Both the position numbers and the translations under genes were made by a program. 64,000 nucleotides of DNA from JAEZHK01 sp964575255. Its GTDB lineage: Bacteria; Bacillota; Clostridia; Christensenellales; Aristaeellaceae. Location: the NCBI GenBank assembly GCA_964575255.1, contig CAZNPZ010000009.1, positions 8,536 through 72,535 of the forward strand, written 5' to 3'. Below, piece by piece: positions 1 to 7,409 of the stretch; positions within the stretch are counted from its first letter, which is position 1; each line of letters opens with the position of its first letter. The notes below the pieces were generated by a model. It was not told the origin of the DNA, did not search any database, and was given only the letters and a program-made list of their open reading frames with translations.

Positions 1-279
1 AGGATGGTTCACCTCAAGGATTTCTACATCCGCATGCGCGATCCGGGCGACGCCACCCAGTTCGACTGCGCCGGGCACTGGTTCAAGTCGATGGCCGGAC
101 GGTACCTGCGCGGTTCGATCCTGGCGCAGGGCGATCTGGATATGTGGACGATTCTCAAAGCGCTCAAGGATTCGGCATACGACGGCGGCATCGTGATCGA
201 ATTTGAAGGGCTGGAGGACGCGCGTTACGCCACCGCCGTTTCTCTCGCGAACGCGCGCAGGATCTGGAACGAAGTTTAA
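1..279 (+). CDS. Sugar phosphate isomerase/epimerase, C-terminal part (partial at window edge)
   Basis: This is the 3' end of a gene that begins before the window; the reading frame is open from base 1 and stops with TAA at 277-279. The visible 92 residues resemble the last strands of a xylose-isomerase-like TIM barrel (AP endonuclease family 2): a V-H-L-K-D segment near the start, a Q-G-D-L-D loop, and a G-I-V-I-E-F-E-G segment whose acidic residue usually binds the metal. Such proteins isomerise or epimerise free or phosphorylated sugars in the cytoplasm. The substrate cannot be told from this fragment. The next gene has its own promoter, so the two are probably separate transcription units. 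Confidence 0.75.
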   Translation, partial: RMVHLKDFYIRMRDPGDATQFDCAGHWFKSMAGRYLRGSILAQGDLDMWTILKALKDSAYDGGIVIEFEGLEDARYATAVSLANARRIWNEV

Positions 280-299
280 TTCCGCGATCTGTTGCTGCA

Positions 300-328
300 T
301 TGACAGGTATGCCATGCCGTAGTATAAT
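300..328 (+). promoter_or_regulatory. Perfect SigA promoter of the ABC-F gene
   Basis: TTGACA at 300-305 and TATAAT at 323-328 are separated by exactly 17 bases, a full consensus match. The predicted start of transcription near 335 leaves an untranslated leader of about 158 nt before the ABC-F start codon at 493. Such a strong promoter fits control by attenuation in the leader rather than at initiation. Confidence 0.88.
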
Positions 329-397
329 GCGGTTGATCTTGTGAAAGGACGGTATACCGATCGAATGAAGATTCGCGGCTGATTTCGACAGCAACCA

Positions 398-490
398 GCG
401 CCAATGTTGGCGCGAGTTTGTGCTGCCGGAATGAGTCGCGTGGGATTTATTCCTGCTTTGCGACCCTTCCGGCGTGCCGGGAGGGTTTTT
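398..490 (+). promoter_or_regulatory. Transcription attenuator in the ABC-F leader
   Basis: The leader holds a 7-bp hairpin at 398-413 (GCGCCAA-TG-TTGGCGC) and a strong intrinsic terminator at 463-490: a 10-bp stem (464-473 with 476-485) followed by TTTTT at 486-490. The octamer TGCCGGAA at 424-431 is complementary to 467-474, the 5' arm of the terminator, so it can act as an antiterminator. The 3' arm (GGGAGGG, 479-485) is also the ribosome binding site of the gene, 7 nt before ATG 493. A short frame MKIRG (365-382) lies upstream with poorly placed SD. Known resistance ABC-F genes of Bacillota (vmlR, lmo0919) use drug-induced attenuation of this type; the mechanism here is inferred. Confidence 0.75.
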
Positions 491-492
491 AT

Positions 493-2115
493 ATGGCGAA
501 AATGGTATTGGAAGCCGAGGGAATCCGGCTGAATTTTGGATTGCGGACAATTCTTGACATCGACCGGCTGGAGCTTCGGGACGGCGACAGGATCGGCCTG
601 GTCGGCGAGAACGGCGCGGGCAAAACCACGCTTCTGAACGTACTGTCCGGCGCGCTGGCGACCGACGCGGGGCGCGTTCGAAGGCTTACGCCGGTCGCGG
701 TGATCCGGCAGGACCGGCGGGACGCGTCGGGCGACGCGAATCTGGAGCAAAAGAGCCGATTCCGCGCGCCGGAAGCGCACGGGAACCTGTCGGGCGGCGA
801 GGAGACCCGGCGGCGGATTGCCGCCGCGCTGTCGGAGAACATGCGGGTTCTGATGGCGGACGAGCCGACCAGCGACCTTGACCAAGAAGGCGTTCGGGTG
901 CTGACCGAGGCACTCAAGAAGTTTGACGGCGCGCTTCTCCTCGTAAGCCACGACCGCGCGCTCCTCGACGACGTGGTCACCCAAATCTGGGCGCTTGAGG
1001 ACGGGAAACTGACCGTCTACCCCGGCAACTACACCGATTACCGGATGCAGCTGGTCCGGAAGCGCGATTTCGAGCGGTTCGAGTACGACCAGTACCGCGC
1101 CGAACAGGCCAGGATTCGCTCGTCCATGCAGAACATGGCGGAGCGCGCGTCGCAGGCTAAGCTGCCCAGCCGCATGGGCAACAGCGAGGCGCGGCTGCAC
1201 AAGCGGGCGGTCAGCGCGTCCCAGTCCACCCACCATCAGGCGCGCAAGGCGCTGGAGACAAGGCTTGAAAAGCTGCCGGAAAAGCGGCGGCCCAGGGAAG
1301 ACCCGGACGTCAGGATGGAGATCAACTCCGGCGGGATCACCAGCCGCGTCGCGGCGGAGGCGCGGAATCTGACGCTCCGCGCCGGAAACCGGGTGCTGCT
1401 TTCAGGCGCGGACTTCCGTGTGCCCACGTTCTCCCGCACCGCGCTGATCGGCCCAAACGGCTGCGGCAAGACCACGCTGATCCGCGCGATCCTGGAAGGA
1501 AACGGCATTACCGTCAGCCCCGGCATCAGGCCTGGGTTTCTGGATCAGGACATGCGCGCGCTGGATGACGCGTCAAGCGCGCTTGACAACGCGATGAAGC
1601 TGTCCGTGCAGCCGGAGAGCGCGGTGCGCACGGCGCTGGCGCGCCTGGGCATCCGCGGCGATGCGGCGTTGAAGCCCGTCGGCAGAATGTCTGGCGGCGA
1701 GCGGGTCAAGGTGATGCTGACGAGGCTGATGGCGTCGGACATCAACTTTTTGATCCTGGACGAACCCACAAACCACCTCGACGTGTTTTCGCTGGAGGCG
1801 CTGGGCGAGGTGCTGGGCGACTACGGCGGAACGCTTCTGTTCGTCAGCCACGACCTTAGGTTTACCGAGCAGGTCGCGACGCGGCTGATCGCGTTCGAGG
1901 ACGGGCACCTTACGTCGTTTGAGGGCACGTTCACTGAGTGGCAGTCTCGGAAAGAACAGCCCAAAGCGCCCGCGCCTGACCGAATGATCCTTGAAATGCG
2001 GATGGCCGAGCTTGCCGCGCGCCTCTCAAAGCCCAAAAAAGGCGACAGCCCCGAATCGCTGAACGCCCAGTATCTGGAACTGGCCGCGCAGCTCAGGGCC
2101 ATCCCCCGAACATAA
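493..2115 (+). CDS. ABC-F family ribosome-associated ATPase, probably antibiotic resistance type
   Basis: A 540-residue soluble protein with two ABC ATPase domains and no membrane segments, the ABC-F plan. Domain 1 shows Walker A G-E-N-G-A-G-K-T-T, signature L-S-G-G-E and Walker B followed by D-E-P-T-S-D-L-D. A long charged linker separates it from domain 2, with Walker A G-P-N-G-C-G-K-T-T, signature M-S-G-G-E and D-E-P-T-N-H-L-D. ABC-F proteins bind the ribosomal E site and either tune translation or displace drugs from the peptidyl transferase centre. The start ATG 493 is chosen for the GGGAGGG site 7 nt upstream; the frame is open back to 418, but that would read through the attenuator. 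The leader architecture favours the resistance type over a housekeeping EttA-like role. The drug class cannot be read from sequence. Confidence 0.85.
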   Translation: MAKMVLEAEGIRLNFGLRTILDIDRLELRDGDRIGLVGENGAGKTTLLNVLSGALATDAGRVRRLTPVAVIRQDRRDASGDANLEQKSRFRAPEAHGNLSGGEETRRRIAAALSENMRVLMADEPTSDLDQEGVRVLTEALKKFDGALLLVSHDRALLDDVVTQIWALEDGKLTVYPGNYTDYRMQLVRKRDFERFEYDQYRAEQARIRSSMQNMAERASQAKLPSRMGNSEARLHKRAVSASQSTHHQARKALETRLEKLPEKRRPREDPDVRMEINSGGITSRVAAEARNLTLRAGNRVLLSGADFRVPTFSRTALIGPNGCGKTTLIRAILEGNGITVSPGIRPGFLDQDMRALDDASSALDNAMKLSVQPESAVRTALARLGIRGDAALKPVGRMSGGERVKVMLTRLMASDINFLILDEPTNHLDVFSLEALGEVLGDYGGTLLFVSHDLRFTEQVATRLIAFEDGHLTSFEGTFTEWQSRKEQPKAPAPDRMILEMRMAELAARLSKPKKGDSPESLNAQYLELAAQLRAIPRT

Positions 2116-2148
2116 TCTCCTACTTGCTTCTCGTTGATCTCTGCCCCC

Positions 2149-2236
2149 GAAAATGGACGCGCCAGCGGACATTTTCCATAAGCGAGGGGTTCAGGGGAAA
2201 TCATTTCCCCTGGCAGGGCGCGGGACAGCGTCCCGC
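2149..2236. repeat. Three-hairpin repeat, family F, copy 1
   Basis: Three hairpins in a row fill the spacer between the converging ABC-F and ecfT genes: GAAAATG/CATTTTC (2149-2176), CAGGGGAAA-TCA-TTTCCCCTG (2192-2212) and GCGGGAC-AGC-GTCCCGC (2220-2236). A second copy at 53660-53748 keeps order, loops and the linker AAGCGAGG but has different, compensated stems. Both copies end 15-16 nt from the stop codon of a minus-strand gene. The unit may act as 3' end structure or terminator. Confidence 0.7.
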
Positions 2237-2251
2237 CGTAACCAACCTGCC

Positions 2252-3079
2252 TCACCTGAACGGATTGTAGAACCGGCTTCCATCCACGAAGGTCAACACA
2301 ATGGACAGCATTAGCAGAAGCGCAGACAGTACAATCGCGGCGTAGTCCCACCGGGTGAAGGGCCGCGCGCTGTACCAGCTGCGCTTCTTGTTTTTGCCGA
2401 AGCCGCGCAGTTCCATCGCGTTGGCGATCACTTCGATGCGATCCATGCTGGAAAGGATCAGCGGGAACAGGATCGAGGCGGCGTTTCTGATGCGCTTGAG
2501 CGGTGGAACACCCTTCCCCATCTCGATGCCGCGCGCCTGATGGCTGAGCGCGATGTCGTGGTACTCGCGCTCGACGTCCGGGATGTAGCGAAGCGCCAGC
2601 GAAACGGAATAGGACACCTTGTAGCTCAGGCCCAGCTTGTTCAGCGACGCCGCGAACTCGCTGGGCTGCGTGGTGCAGACGAAGAGGAGAACCACAGGAA
2701 TGGTCGCGAAATACTTCAGGATCACGTTCAGCTGGTAGAACAACTGCTCCGCCGTCACCGCGTAATGAAGCGGCAGCTGAACGAGCACATGCCGGGAGCC
2801 GTACAGCCCCACGCCGTGCTCCGGCGCGAACAGAAAGATCAGGACGTTGTTGAGCACCATGAACCAGAACGTGATGCCCAGCATGAAGCGCACGTCCCGA
2901 AGGCGAATCCGGGACAGCCGAAAGAGTACCACAGACAGGACGGCCAGCAGCGCGAGCAGCCGCGGGTCGAACGAGCTCATCGCCGCGAACGACCAGAGGA
3001 GCAGGCACAGTAGCTTCGTCGCGCCGGTCAGCCGGTGCACGGGCGAGGGCCTGTCGATGTAGTTGAACAGATTGATCAT
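2252..3079 (-). CDS. ecfT: ECF transporter transmembrane component EcfT
   Basis: A 275-residue membrane protein with about five or six hydrophobic segments. It carries the two EcfT coupling motifs in the C-terminal half, A-R-G in SHQARGIEMGKG and R-G in AMELRGFG, which dock on the ATPases. EcfT is the scaffold joining ATPases to a substrate-binding S component in the cytoplasmic membrane. The ATG at 3079 overlaps the TGA of the upstream ATPase gene by four bases (ATGA), so the two are translationally coupled. A longer frame exists upstream, but it overlaps the ATPase gene. The vitamin or metal carried is unknown. Confidence 0.9.
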   Translation of the reverse strand: MINLFNYIDRPSPVHRLTGATKLLCLLLWSFAAMSSFDPRLLALLAVLSVVLFRLSRIRLRDVRFMLGITFWFMVLNNVLIFLFAPEHGVGLYGSRHVLVQLPLHYAVTAEQLFYQLNVILKYFATIPVVLLFVCTTQPSEFAASLNKLGLSYKVSYSVSLALRYIPDVEREYHDIALSHQARGIEMGKGVPPLKRIRNAASILFPLILSSMDRIEVIANAMELRGFGKNKKRSWYSARPFTRWDYAAIVLSALLLMLSIVLTFVDGSRFYNPFR

Positions 3080-4800
3080 GCGCGCACCCCCCGGTCGTGG
3101 TCGATGAAGCGCTGCGCAAACGCGCGCGCGTCCGGGATGCCGCACATCTGCGACAGCGCGTAGAGCGATGTCTCGCGCAGGCTCGCCGCCCGCGCGATCT
3201 CCGGGCTGGTCAAAACCGCCGCGCCCGACGCGTCCGCGATCAGCTTGCCGCCGGAGAACACCGCCGCGCGCGGGCAGTACTCCAGCATCAGGTGCATGTC
3301 GTGGGTGATCATCACAATCGCGATGCCGCGCGCGTTGAGTTCCAGCAGGAACTCCATGATGCGCGTGTAGTTGCGGAAGTCCTGCCCGGCGGTCGGCTCG
3401 TCCAGAATCAGAATTTCCGGCTCCAGGGTCAGGATGGACGCGATGGTCAGCCGCTTTTTCTGCCCGTAGGAGAGCGCCGAGACCGGCCACTTGCGAAATG
3501 GCCTGAGGCCGCACACGGTGAGCGCGTCGTCCACCCGCCGCGTGATCTCGTCCGCGGGCATGCCGCGGGCGACGAGCCCGGCGGCGGCCTCGTCCCAGAT
3601 CATCGCGCGGGAAATCATCTGGTTGGGGTTCTGCATCACGTAGCCGATGTGGTCGGCGCGCGCCTTTACGCTGTCGGGCGCGATGTCCCGCCCGCGCAGA
3701 CGGATGATCCCCCTGTCCGGCTTTTCAAACCCGCACAGGATCTTCGCGAACGTGGACTTGCCCGCGCCGTTTTTGCCGACGATCGCCATCATCTCGCCGG
3801 AACCCACGGTCAGGCTGATGTCCGAGAGCGCCTTGCAAGCGTTCGCGTACTGAAAATGGATCGCCTCGGCGGAAAGGAGTGGCGCGGGCGCGGGCTTCAC
3901 CGGAGCTTCCGGTTCCGACTGAAACCAGCGCCGGACGGATTCCTTTTCTTCTTCCGTCAGCGTCAATGTATCAGCCGACCCTGCGCGCATCGCGGGCGTG
4001 ATCGCCCGCCCCGCGTATTTGAGCGCGGTCACATACAGCGGCTCGCGCAGACCGATCTTGTGAAGCAGATCGCCGCACATCAGTTCGTCCGGCGGGAGGT
4101 CGCAGATGACGCGGCCCTCGTCGATCAAAATCACCCGATCCACCGGGCGAAAAAGCGCGTCCTCCAACCGATGCTCAATCATGACCACCGCCGCGCCGGT
4201 GCGCTTTTGGATGTCGTCGATCAGTTCCACCGCCTGCCGCCCGGCCGCGGGGTCGAGGTTCGCGAGCGGCTCGTCAAACAGCAATATGTCCACGTCGTCC
4301 ACCATCACGCCCGCCAGCGAGACCCGCTGCTTCTGCCCACCGGACAATTCGTGCGGCGCGTGGGACAGGTGATCGGCAACATCCACAAGCGAGGCCGCGT
4401 CCCGTACGCGCCGGACCATCTCCGGCTGCGGCGTCACGTCGTTTTCGAGCGCGAACGCGATGTCCTCGGCCACCGTGAGGCCGATGAACTGGCCGTCGGA
4501 GTCCTGCAGCACTGTGCCGATGATCTTGGATAGCTCGAAGATGCCCATGTCACGGGTCTCGCGGCCCATGATTTTCAGCGAGCCTGTGATCTTCCCCGGA
4601 TACGCGAACGGGATCAGCCCGTTCAGGCAGTGGGCGAGCGTGGATTTGCCGCAGCCGGACGGCCCGGCAATCAGCACCTTTTCACCCTCGTAGAGGGTCA
4701 GGGTGATGTCCCGAAGCGTCGGCTCCGCCTGCGCGTCGTATTGAAAGCTGAAATGGTCAAATTCGATGACCGGACGGCTCACTTGGCTTCCTCCGTACAT
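3076..4800 (-). CDS. Fused ECF transporter ATPase (EcfA-EcfA' in one chain)
   Basis: A 574-residue protein with two complete ABC ATPase domains in tandem, equal to the usually separate EcfA1 and EcfA2 (a layout also seen in YkoD-type proteins). Half 1 has Walker A G-P-S-G-C-G-K-S-T near residue 48 and signature L-S-G-G-Q; half 2 has G-K-N-G-A-G-K-S-T near 345 and signature L-S-Y-G-Q, with L-D-E-P-T-A-G-Q-D as Walker B. It powers uptake through EcfT, with which it overlaps by four bases. The start may be ATG 4800 or GTG 4782. The S component gene lies upstream on the same strand but is separated by a repeat unit and a terminator, so the ATPase may be made at a lower level. Confidence 0.9.
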   Translation of the reverse strand: MYGGSQVSRPVIEFDHFSFQYDAQAEPTLRDITLTLYEGEKVLIAGPSGCGKSTLAHCLNGLIPFAYPGKITGSLKIMGRETRDMGIFELSKIIGTVLQDSDGQFIGLTVAEDIAFALENDVTPQPEMVRRVRDAASLVDVADHLSHAPHELSGGQKQRVSLAGVMVDDVDILLFDEPLANLDPAAGRQAVELIDDIQKRTGAAVVMIEHRLEDALFRPVDRVILIDEGRVICDLPPDELMCGDLLHKIGLREPLYVTALKYAGRAITPAMRAGSADTLTLTEEEKESVRRWFQSEPEAPVKPAPAPLLSAEAIHFQYANACKALSDISLTVGSGEMMAIVGKNGAGKSTFAKILCGFEKPDRGIIRLRGRDIAPDSVKARADHIGYVMQNPNQMISRAMIWDEAAAGLVARGMPADEITRRVDDALTVCGLRPFRKWPVSALSYGQKKRLTIASILTLEPEILILDEPTAGQDFRNYTRIMEFLLELNARGIAIVMITHDMHLMLEYCPRAAVFSGGKLIADASGAAVLTSPEIARAASLRETSLYALSQMCGIPDARAFAQRFIDHDRGVRA

Positions 4801-4820
4801 CTGGAATCCATTGTGTCAAC

Positions 4821-4854
4821 AAAAACCGGGGCCGAAGGGAATGCCCGGCCCCGG
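4821..4854 (-). terminator. Intrinsic terminator after the ECF S-component gene
   Basis: On the minus strand CCGGGGCCG (complement of 4846-4854) pairs with CGGCCCCGG (4826-4834), followed by TTTTT (4825-4821). It sits between the S component and ecfA, about 20 nt before the ecfA start, so transcription of the ATPase genes needs read-through or another promoter. Confidence 0.75.
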
Positions 4855-4887
4855 CGAGAATCTCAAACCCCGTCGTCCCTTCAAATC

Positions 4888-5049
4888 GTTCCCGGCGACA
4901 TGCGCGCCGGGAATGAAGTTTCCATAACCAGTGCGCACACTGGTGGAGGAAACAAATCCGTAGGTCAACGGGCCGCCCGGAAATCCGTGAGGATTTCAGG
5001 CCCGCGCAGACTTCCAAATGCTAATGAAAGCCGCGAAGCGGATTTCATT
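4888..5049 (-). repeat. Composite hairpin repeat (modules A-B-C-D), copy 1
   Basis: Read on the minus strand: hairpin A (5049-5023, AATGAAA/TTTCATT, loop with GCTTCGC); nested hairpin B (5006-4964, outer GCGGGCC/GGCCCGT, inner GAAATCC/GGATTTC, ending GTTGAC); hairpin C (4953-4918, GTTTCC/GGAAAC around CCAGTGTGCGCACTGG); and hairpin D (4914-4888, loop CGCATGT, stem TTCCCGGCG/CGCCGGGAA). It begins 9 nt after the stop of the ECF S-component gene, in the sense direction of that gene. The same module order occurs at 6909-7165 and 34674-34844 with different but compensated stems. Confidence 0.85.
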
Positions 5050-5058
5050 TGCCCTATG

Positions 5059-5613
5059 TTACTGTTCCTTGGTTAAGCTGCCCTTGGCCGGGCGCGCCGC
5101 GGCATAGCCCAGAAGAAGCAGCGTGCCCAGAATGCCGGTGGTGACGATGTTCACCGCCCCGGCCACCGCGCCCTGCAGGAACACCTTGCTGGCCGGCTCC
5201 GCGTAGATCAGGATGTCGAGGAGCGGCGCGACCACAACCCACGAGGCCACGTGCGCGATCACCTGCCACAGGTTGAACTTCAGGATCGCGGCCTTGCCGA
5301 ACGAATCCTTGGTCAGGTCGGCCTTCTGCCCGGCGAAGCCCATCAGGAACCCCGCGACGCCGGAGGCGAGAACCCAGCTCCACCAGATGCCCCAGCCGAA
5401 CGACATGTCGCTGAGCATGTGGCCAATGAGGCCGATGGCAAGGCCCGCGACCGGTCCGAACAGCACCGCCATGAAGCCTAAGAGCGCGTATTGGATCGAG
5501 ATGTTGGTGTTGGGCACAGGGCTGGGTATCGCGACGAAACGCGCCAGCACAAAGAACAGTGCCGCGCCAATGCCGATGGCGACAATGGTGACGACGGGTG
5601 ACTTCCGAAACAT
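5059..5613 (-). CDS. ECF transporter S component, UPF0397 family
   Basis: A 184-residue integral membrane protein with about five hydrophobic segments. Its N-terminal half (NTNISIQYALLGFMAVLFGP, then a G-H-M-L-S-D-M motif) matches the UPF0397 family of ECF substrate-binding subunits, and the length is normal. It binds the substrate, possibly a vitamin, and associates with the EcfT/EcfA module encoded just downstream. ATG 5613 is preferred over frames starting at 5679 because an AAGGGG site lies upstream and the longer start would begin inside the promoter. A SigA promoter lies at 5651-5679 with a short leader and no riboswitch, so the sequence gives no hint of the ligand. Confidence 0.85.
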   Translation of the reverse strand: MFRKSPVVTIVAIGIGAALFFVLARFVAIPSPVPNTNISIQYALLGFMAVLFGPVAGLAIGLIGHMLSDMSFGWGIWWSWVLASGVAGFLMGFAGQKADLTKDSFGKAAILKFNLWQVIAHVASWVVVAPLLDILIYAEPASKVFLQGAVAGAVNIVTTGILGTLLLLGYAAARPAKGSLTKEQ

Positions 5614-5650
5614 GGAGAGCGCCCCTTCCCTTTCATGATTCCCCCGCATC

Positions 5651-5679
5651 AGTGTAATCATTTTCCTTCTTATTGTCAA
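5651..5679 (-). promoter_or_regulatory. SigA promoter of the ECF S-component gene
   Basis: On the minus strand TTGACA (5679-5674) and TACACT (5656-5651) are 17 bases apart. The leader to ATG 5613 is only about 30 nt. Confidence 0.7.
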
Positions 5680-5712
5680 TCCCCGCAGACGCGTACTGGC
5701 AAAATCGGCCGG

Positions 5713-5742
5713 TTGACGCCACGCGCCGCCGGTTTGTATAAT
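5713..5742 (+). promoter_or_regulatory. SigA promoter of the first GH3 gene
   Basis: TTGACG (5713-5718) and TATAAT (5737-5742) are 18 bases apart, about 50 nt before the GH3 start at 5793. It is divergent from the ECF promoter at 5651-5679. Confidence 0.75.
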
Positions 5743-5792
5743 GAACCTTGTTGATTCATAATCATCTACATTTTGAAGGGAGAAACTGCATA

Positions 5793-6908
5793 ATGCGATC
5801 TATAAAGCGCTGCGCGCTGGGTTTGACCCTGGTTATGTGCCTTGTGCTGACCGGCTCGGTCGCGGCGTTCGCGAAGACGAACACCGCGCCGATGGCCGCG
5901 AAGAAAACAAAGACCGACGTGGTGGAGAAAACACTGAAGGGGATGACCCTGAAGGAGAAGATCGGGCAGATGTTCCTCGTGGACTGCCCGGCGGACGGCG
6001 CGAAATGGGCGGAAAGCTACCATCCCGGCGGCTATGTGCTGTTCGCGAAGGATTTTGAGGGCAAAACACCGTCCGACGTAAAAAAGACCATTCAGGGCTA
6101 CCAGAACGCGAGCAGGATTCCGATGCTGATCGCCGTCGACGAGGAGGGCGGCAGCGTCACCCGCGTCAGCCGGTTCAAGGCGTTTCGCAAAAAGAGCTTC
6201 CCGTCGCCGCAGGCGGTGTACAAATCGGGCGGATGGGACGCGATCAAAAAGGACGTGCGGGACAAGGCGGCGCTTTTAAAGCCGCTCGGCGTCAACGTAA
6301 ACCTTGCGCCGGTCGCCGACCTGCCGACCAGCAGTAAGTCCTTCATCTACGGGCGTTCGTTCGGAACCAATCCGTCGCTTACGTCGAAGTTCGTTTCGAC
6401 CGTCGTCACCGAGAGCCGCAAGGCGGGCCTGGGGGCAGTGCTCAAGCACTTCCCCGGCTACGGCGACAATTCGGACACGCATACCGGCGTGGCGGTGGAC
6501 GGGCGGCCGCTGAAAACCTTTGAGCAGCGGGACTTCCTGCCTTTCAAAGCGGGGATCGGGGCGGGCGCGCAGGCGGTAGTGGTCAGCCACAACATCGTGA
6601 CCAGCCTCGACCCGAAAGCCCCGGCGTCGCTATCCAAAAAGGCGCACGCGGCGCTGCGCAAGCTGGGCTTTGACGGCGTCACGATGACCGACGACCTCAA
6701 CATGGGCGCGATCACCGAAGCCTACGGACAGGCGGAGGCGGCGGTCATGGCCGTCGAGGCGGGCAATGACATGCTGATCACCGCCGACTTCAAAACCGGC
6801 GAGATGGCGGTTTTGAAGGCGGTCGAGAGCGGGCGCATCAAGGAGTCGCGGCTGGACGAGTCCGTCCGGCGCATCCTGAAGTGGAAACACAGTTTGGGTC
6901 TTATTTAG
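5793..6908 (+). CDS. Secreted GH3 beta-N-acetylhexosaminidase, NagZ-like (paralogue 1)
   Basis: A 371-residue glycoside hydrolase family 3 protein with an N-terminal signal peptide (MRSIKRC, hydrophobic core, A-F-A-K cleavage region). The NagZ loop K-H-F-P-G-Y-G-D-N-S-D-T-H is present, giving the Asp-His dyad, and the nucleophile region reads T-D-D-L-N-M. NagZ-type enzymes remove N-acetylglucosamine from muropeptides or cell-wall fragments; the signal peptide indicates work outside the membrane, as in Gram-positive cell-wall turnover. ATG 5793 follows GAAGGGAGA. Two close paralogues lie at 7410 and 14630. A composite hairpin repeat starts one base after its stop codon. Confidence 0.9.
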   Translation: MRSIKRCALGLTLVMCLVLTGSVAAFAKTNTAPMAAKKTKTDVVEKTLKGMTLKEKIGQMFLVDCPADGAKWAESYHPGGYVLFAKDFEGKTPSDVKKTIQGYQNASRIPMLIAVDEEGGSVTRVSRFKAFRKKSFPSPQAVYKSGGWDAIKKDVRDKAALLKPLGVNVNLAPVADLPTSSKSFIYGRSFGTNPSLTSKFVSTVVTESRKAGLGAVLKHFPGYGDNSDTHTGVAVDGRPLKTFEQRDFLPFKAGIGAGAQAVVVSHNIVTSLDPKAPASLSKKAHAALRKLGFDGVTMTDDLNMGAITEAYGQAEAAVMAVEAGNDMLITADFKTGEMAVLKAVESGRIKESRLDESVRRILKWKHSLGLI

Positions 6909-7165
6909 GCAAAGGAAATCTGCTGGCGCATCTTTCCTTTGCATTTGGAAGGGGTTTTTTCGCAGGTCTGCAATCCTACGGATTGCGGTCGGCCCGCTGA
7001 CTCAAGCGTTGAAAATCTGCTTCGCATCTTTTCAACGCAATGGGCTCTTCGCGGGCCTGCAATCCTACGGATTGCGGCCGGCCCGCTGACTTATGGAAAT
7101 GTTGCCCCCTCCAATGTGCGCACTGGAGGGGGCAACGCGTTCCCGGCGCGCATGTCGCCGGGAAC
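6909..7165 (+). repeat. Composite hairpin repeat (A-B-A-B-C-D), copy 2
   Basis: This copy has the first two modules doubled. A1 6909-6942 (10-bp stem GCAAAGGAAA, loop TCTGCTGGCGCATC); B1 6961-7001; A2 7006-7038 (stem GCGTTGAAAA, loop TCTGCTTCGCATC); B2 7051-7090 (outer GCGGGCC/GGCCCGC, inner GCAATCC/GGATTGC, then TGAC); C 7101-7136 (13-bp stem GTTGCCCCCTCCA, loop holding TGTGCGCA); D 7139-7165 (GTTCCCGGCG, loop CGCATGT). GATTAAAG follows D. It starts directly after the TAG of the first GH3 gene and has the same orientation. Confidence 0.88.
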
Positions 7166-7345
7166 GATTAAAGAAGTACGAGAGTGACGCACCGCCGGAG
7201 GCGACGGGAGCGGGGACGGCACGTAGTTATAATTCCCCAATCGTATCACGTCCGATCGCAGAATATATAAAGGGAGTTGCAATGAAAGCGGCCAATCCAC
7301 GCATCATAGAAGCCGGTTTTTCTGCCCTGAAGTGCATTGGGGCGT

Positions 7346-7374
7346 TTGACAGCGTCGCGAAGGATGGCTATAAT
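7346..7374 (+). promoter_or_regulatory. Perfect SigA promoter of the second GH3 gene
   Basis: TTGACA (7346-7351) and TATAAT (7369-7374) are spaced by 17 bases, 35 nt before the GH3 start codon at 7410. The stretch 7166-7345 between repeat and promoter holds no gene that I can support. Confidence 0.88.
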
Positions 7375-7409
7375 GAGCGAAGCCTTTTGGGGCGGATCGG
7401 AGGAACTTC

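Noticed and set aside
418..492. N-terminal extension of the ABC-F protein
   Set aside because: It would translate through the attenuator and lacks a binding site; ATG 493 has an ideal SD and matches the family start.
5614..5792. Riboswitch upstream of the ECF S-component gene
   Set aside because: The leader between the mapped promoter and the start codon is only about 30 nt, too short for a riboswitch.
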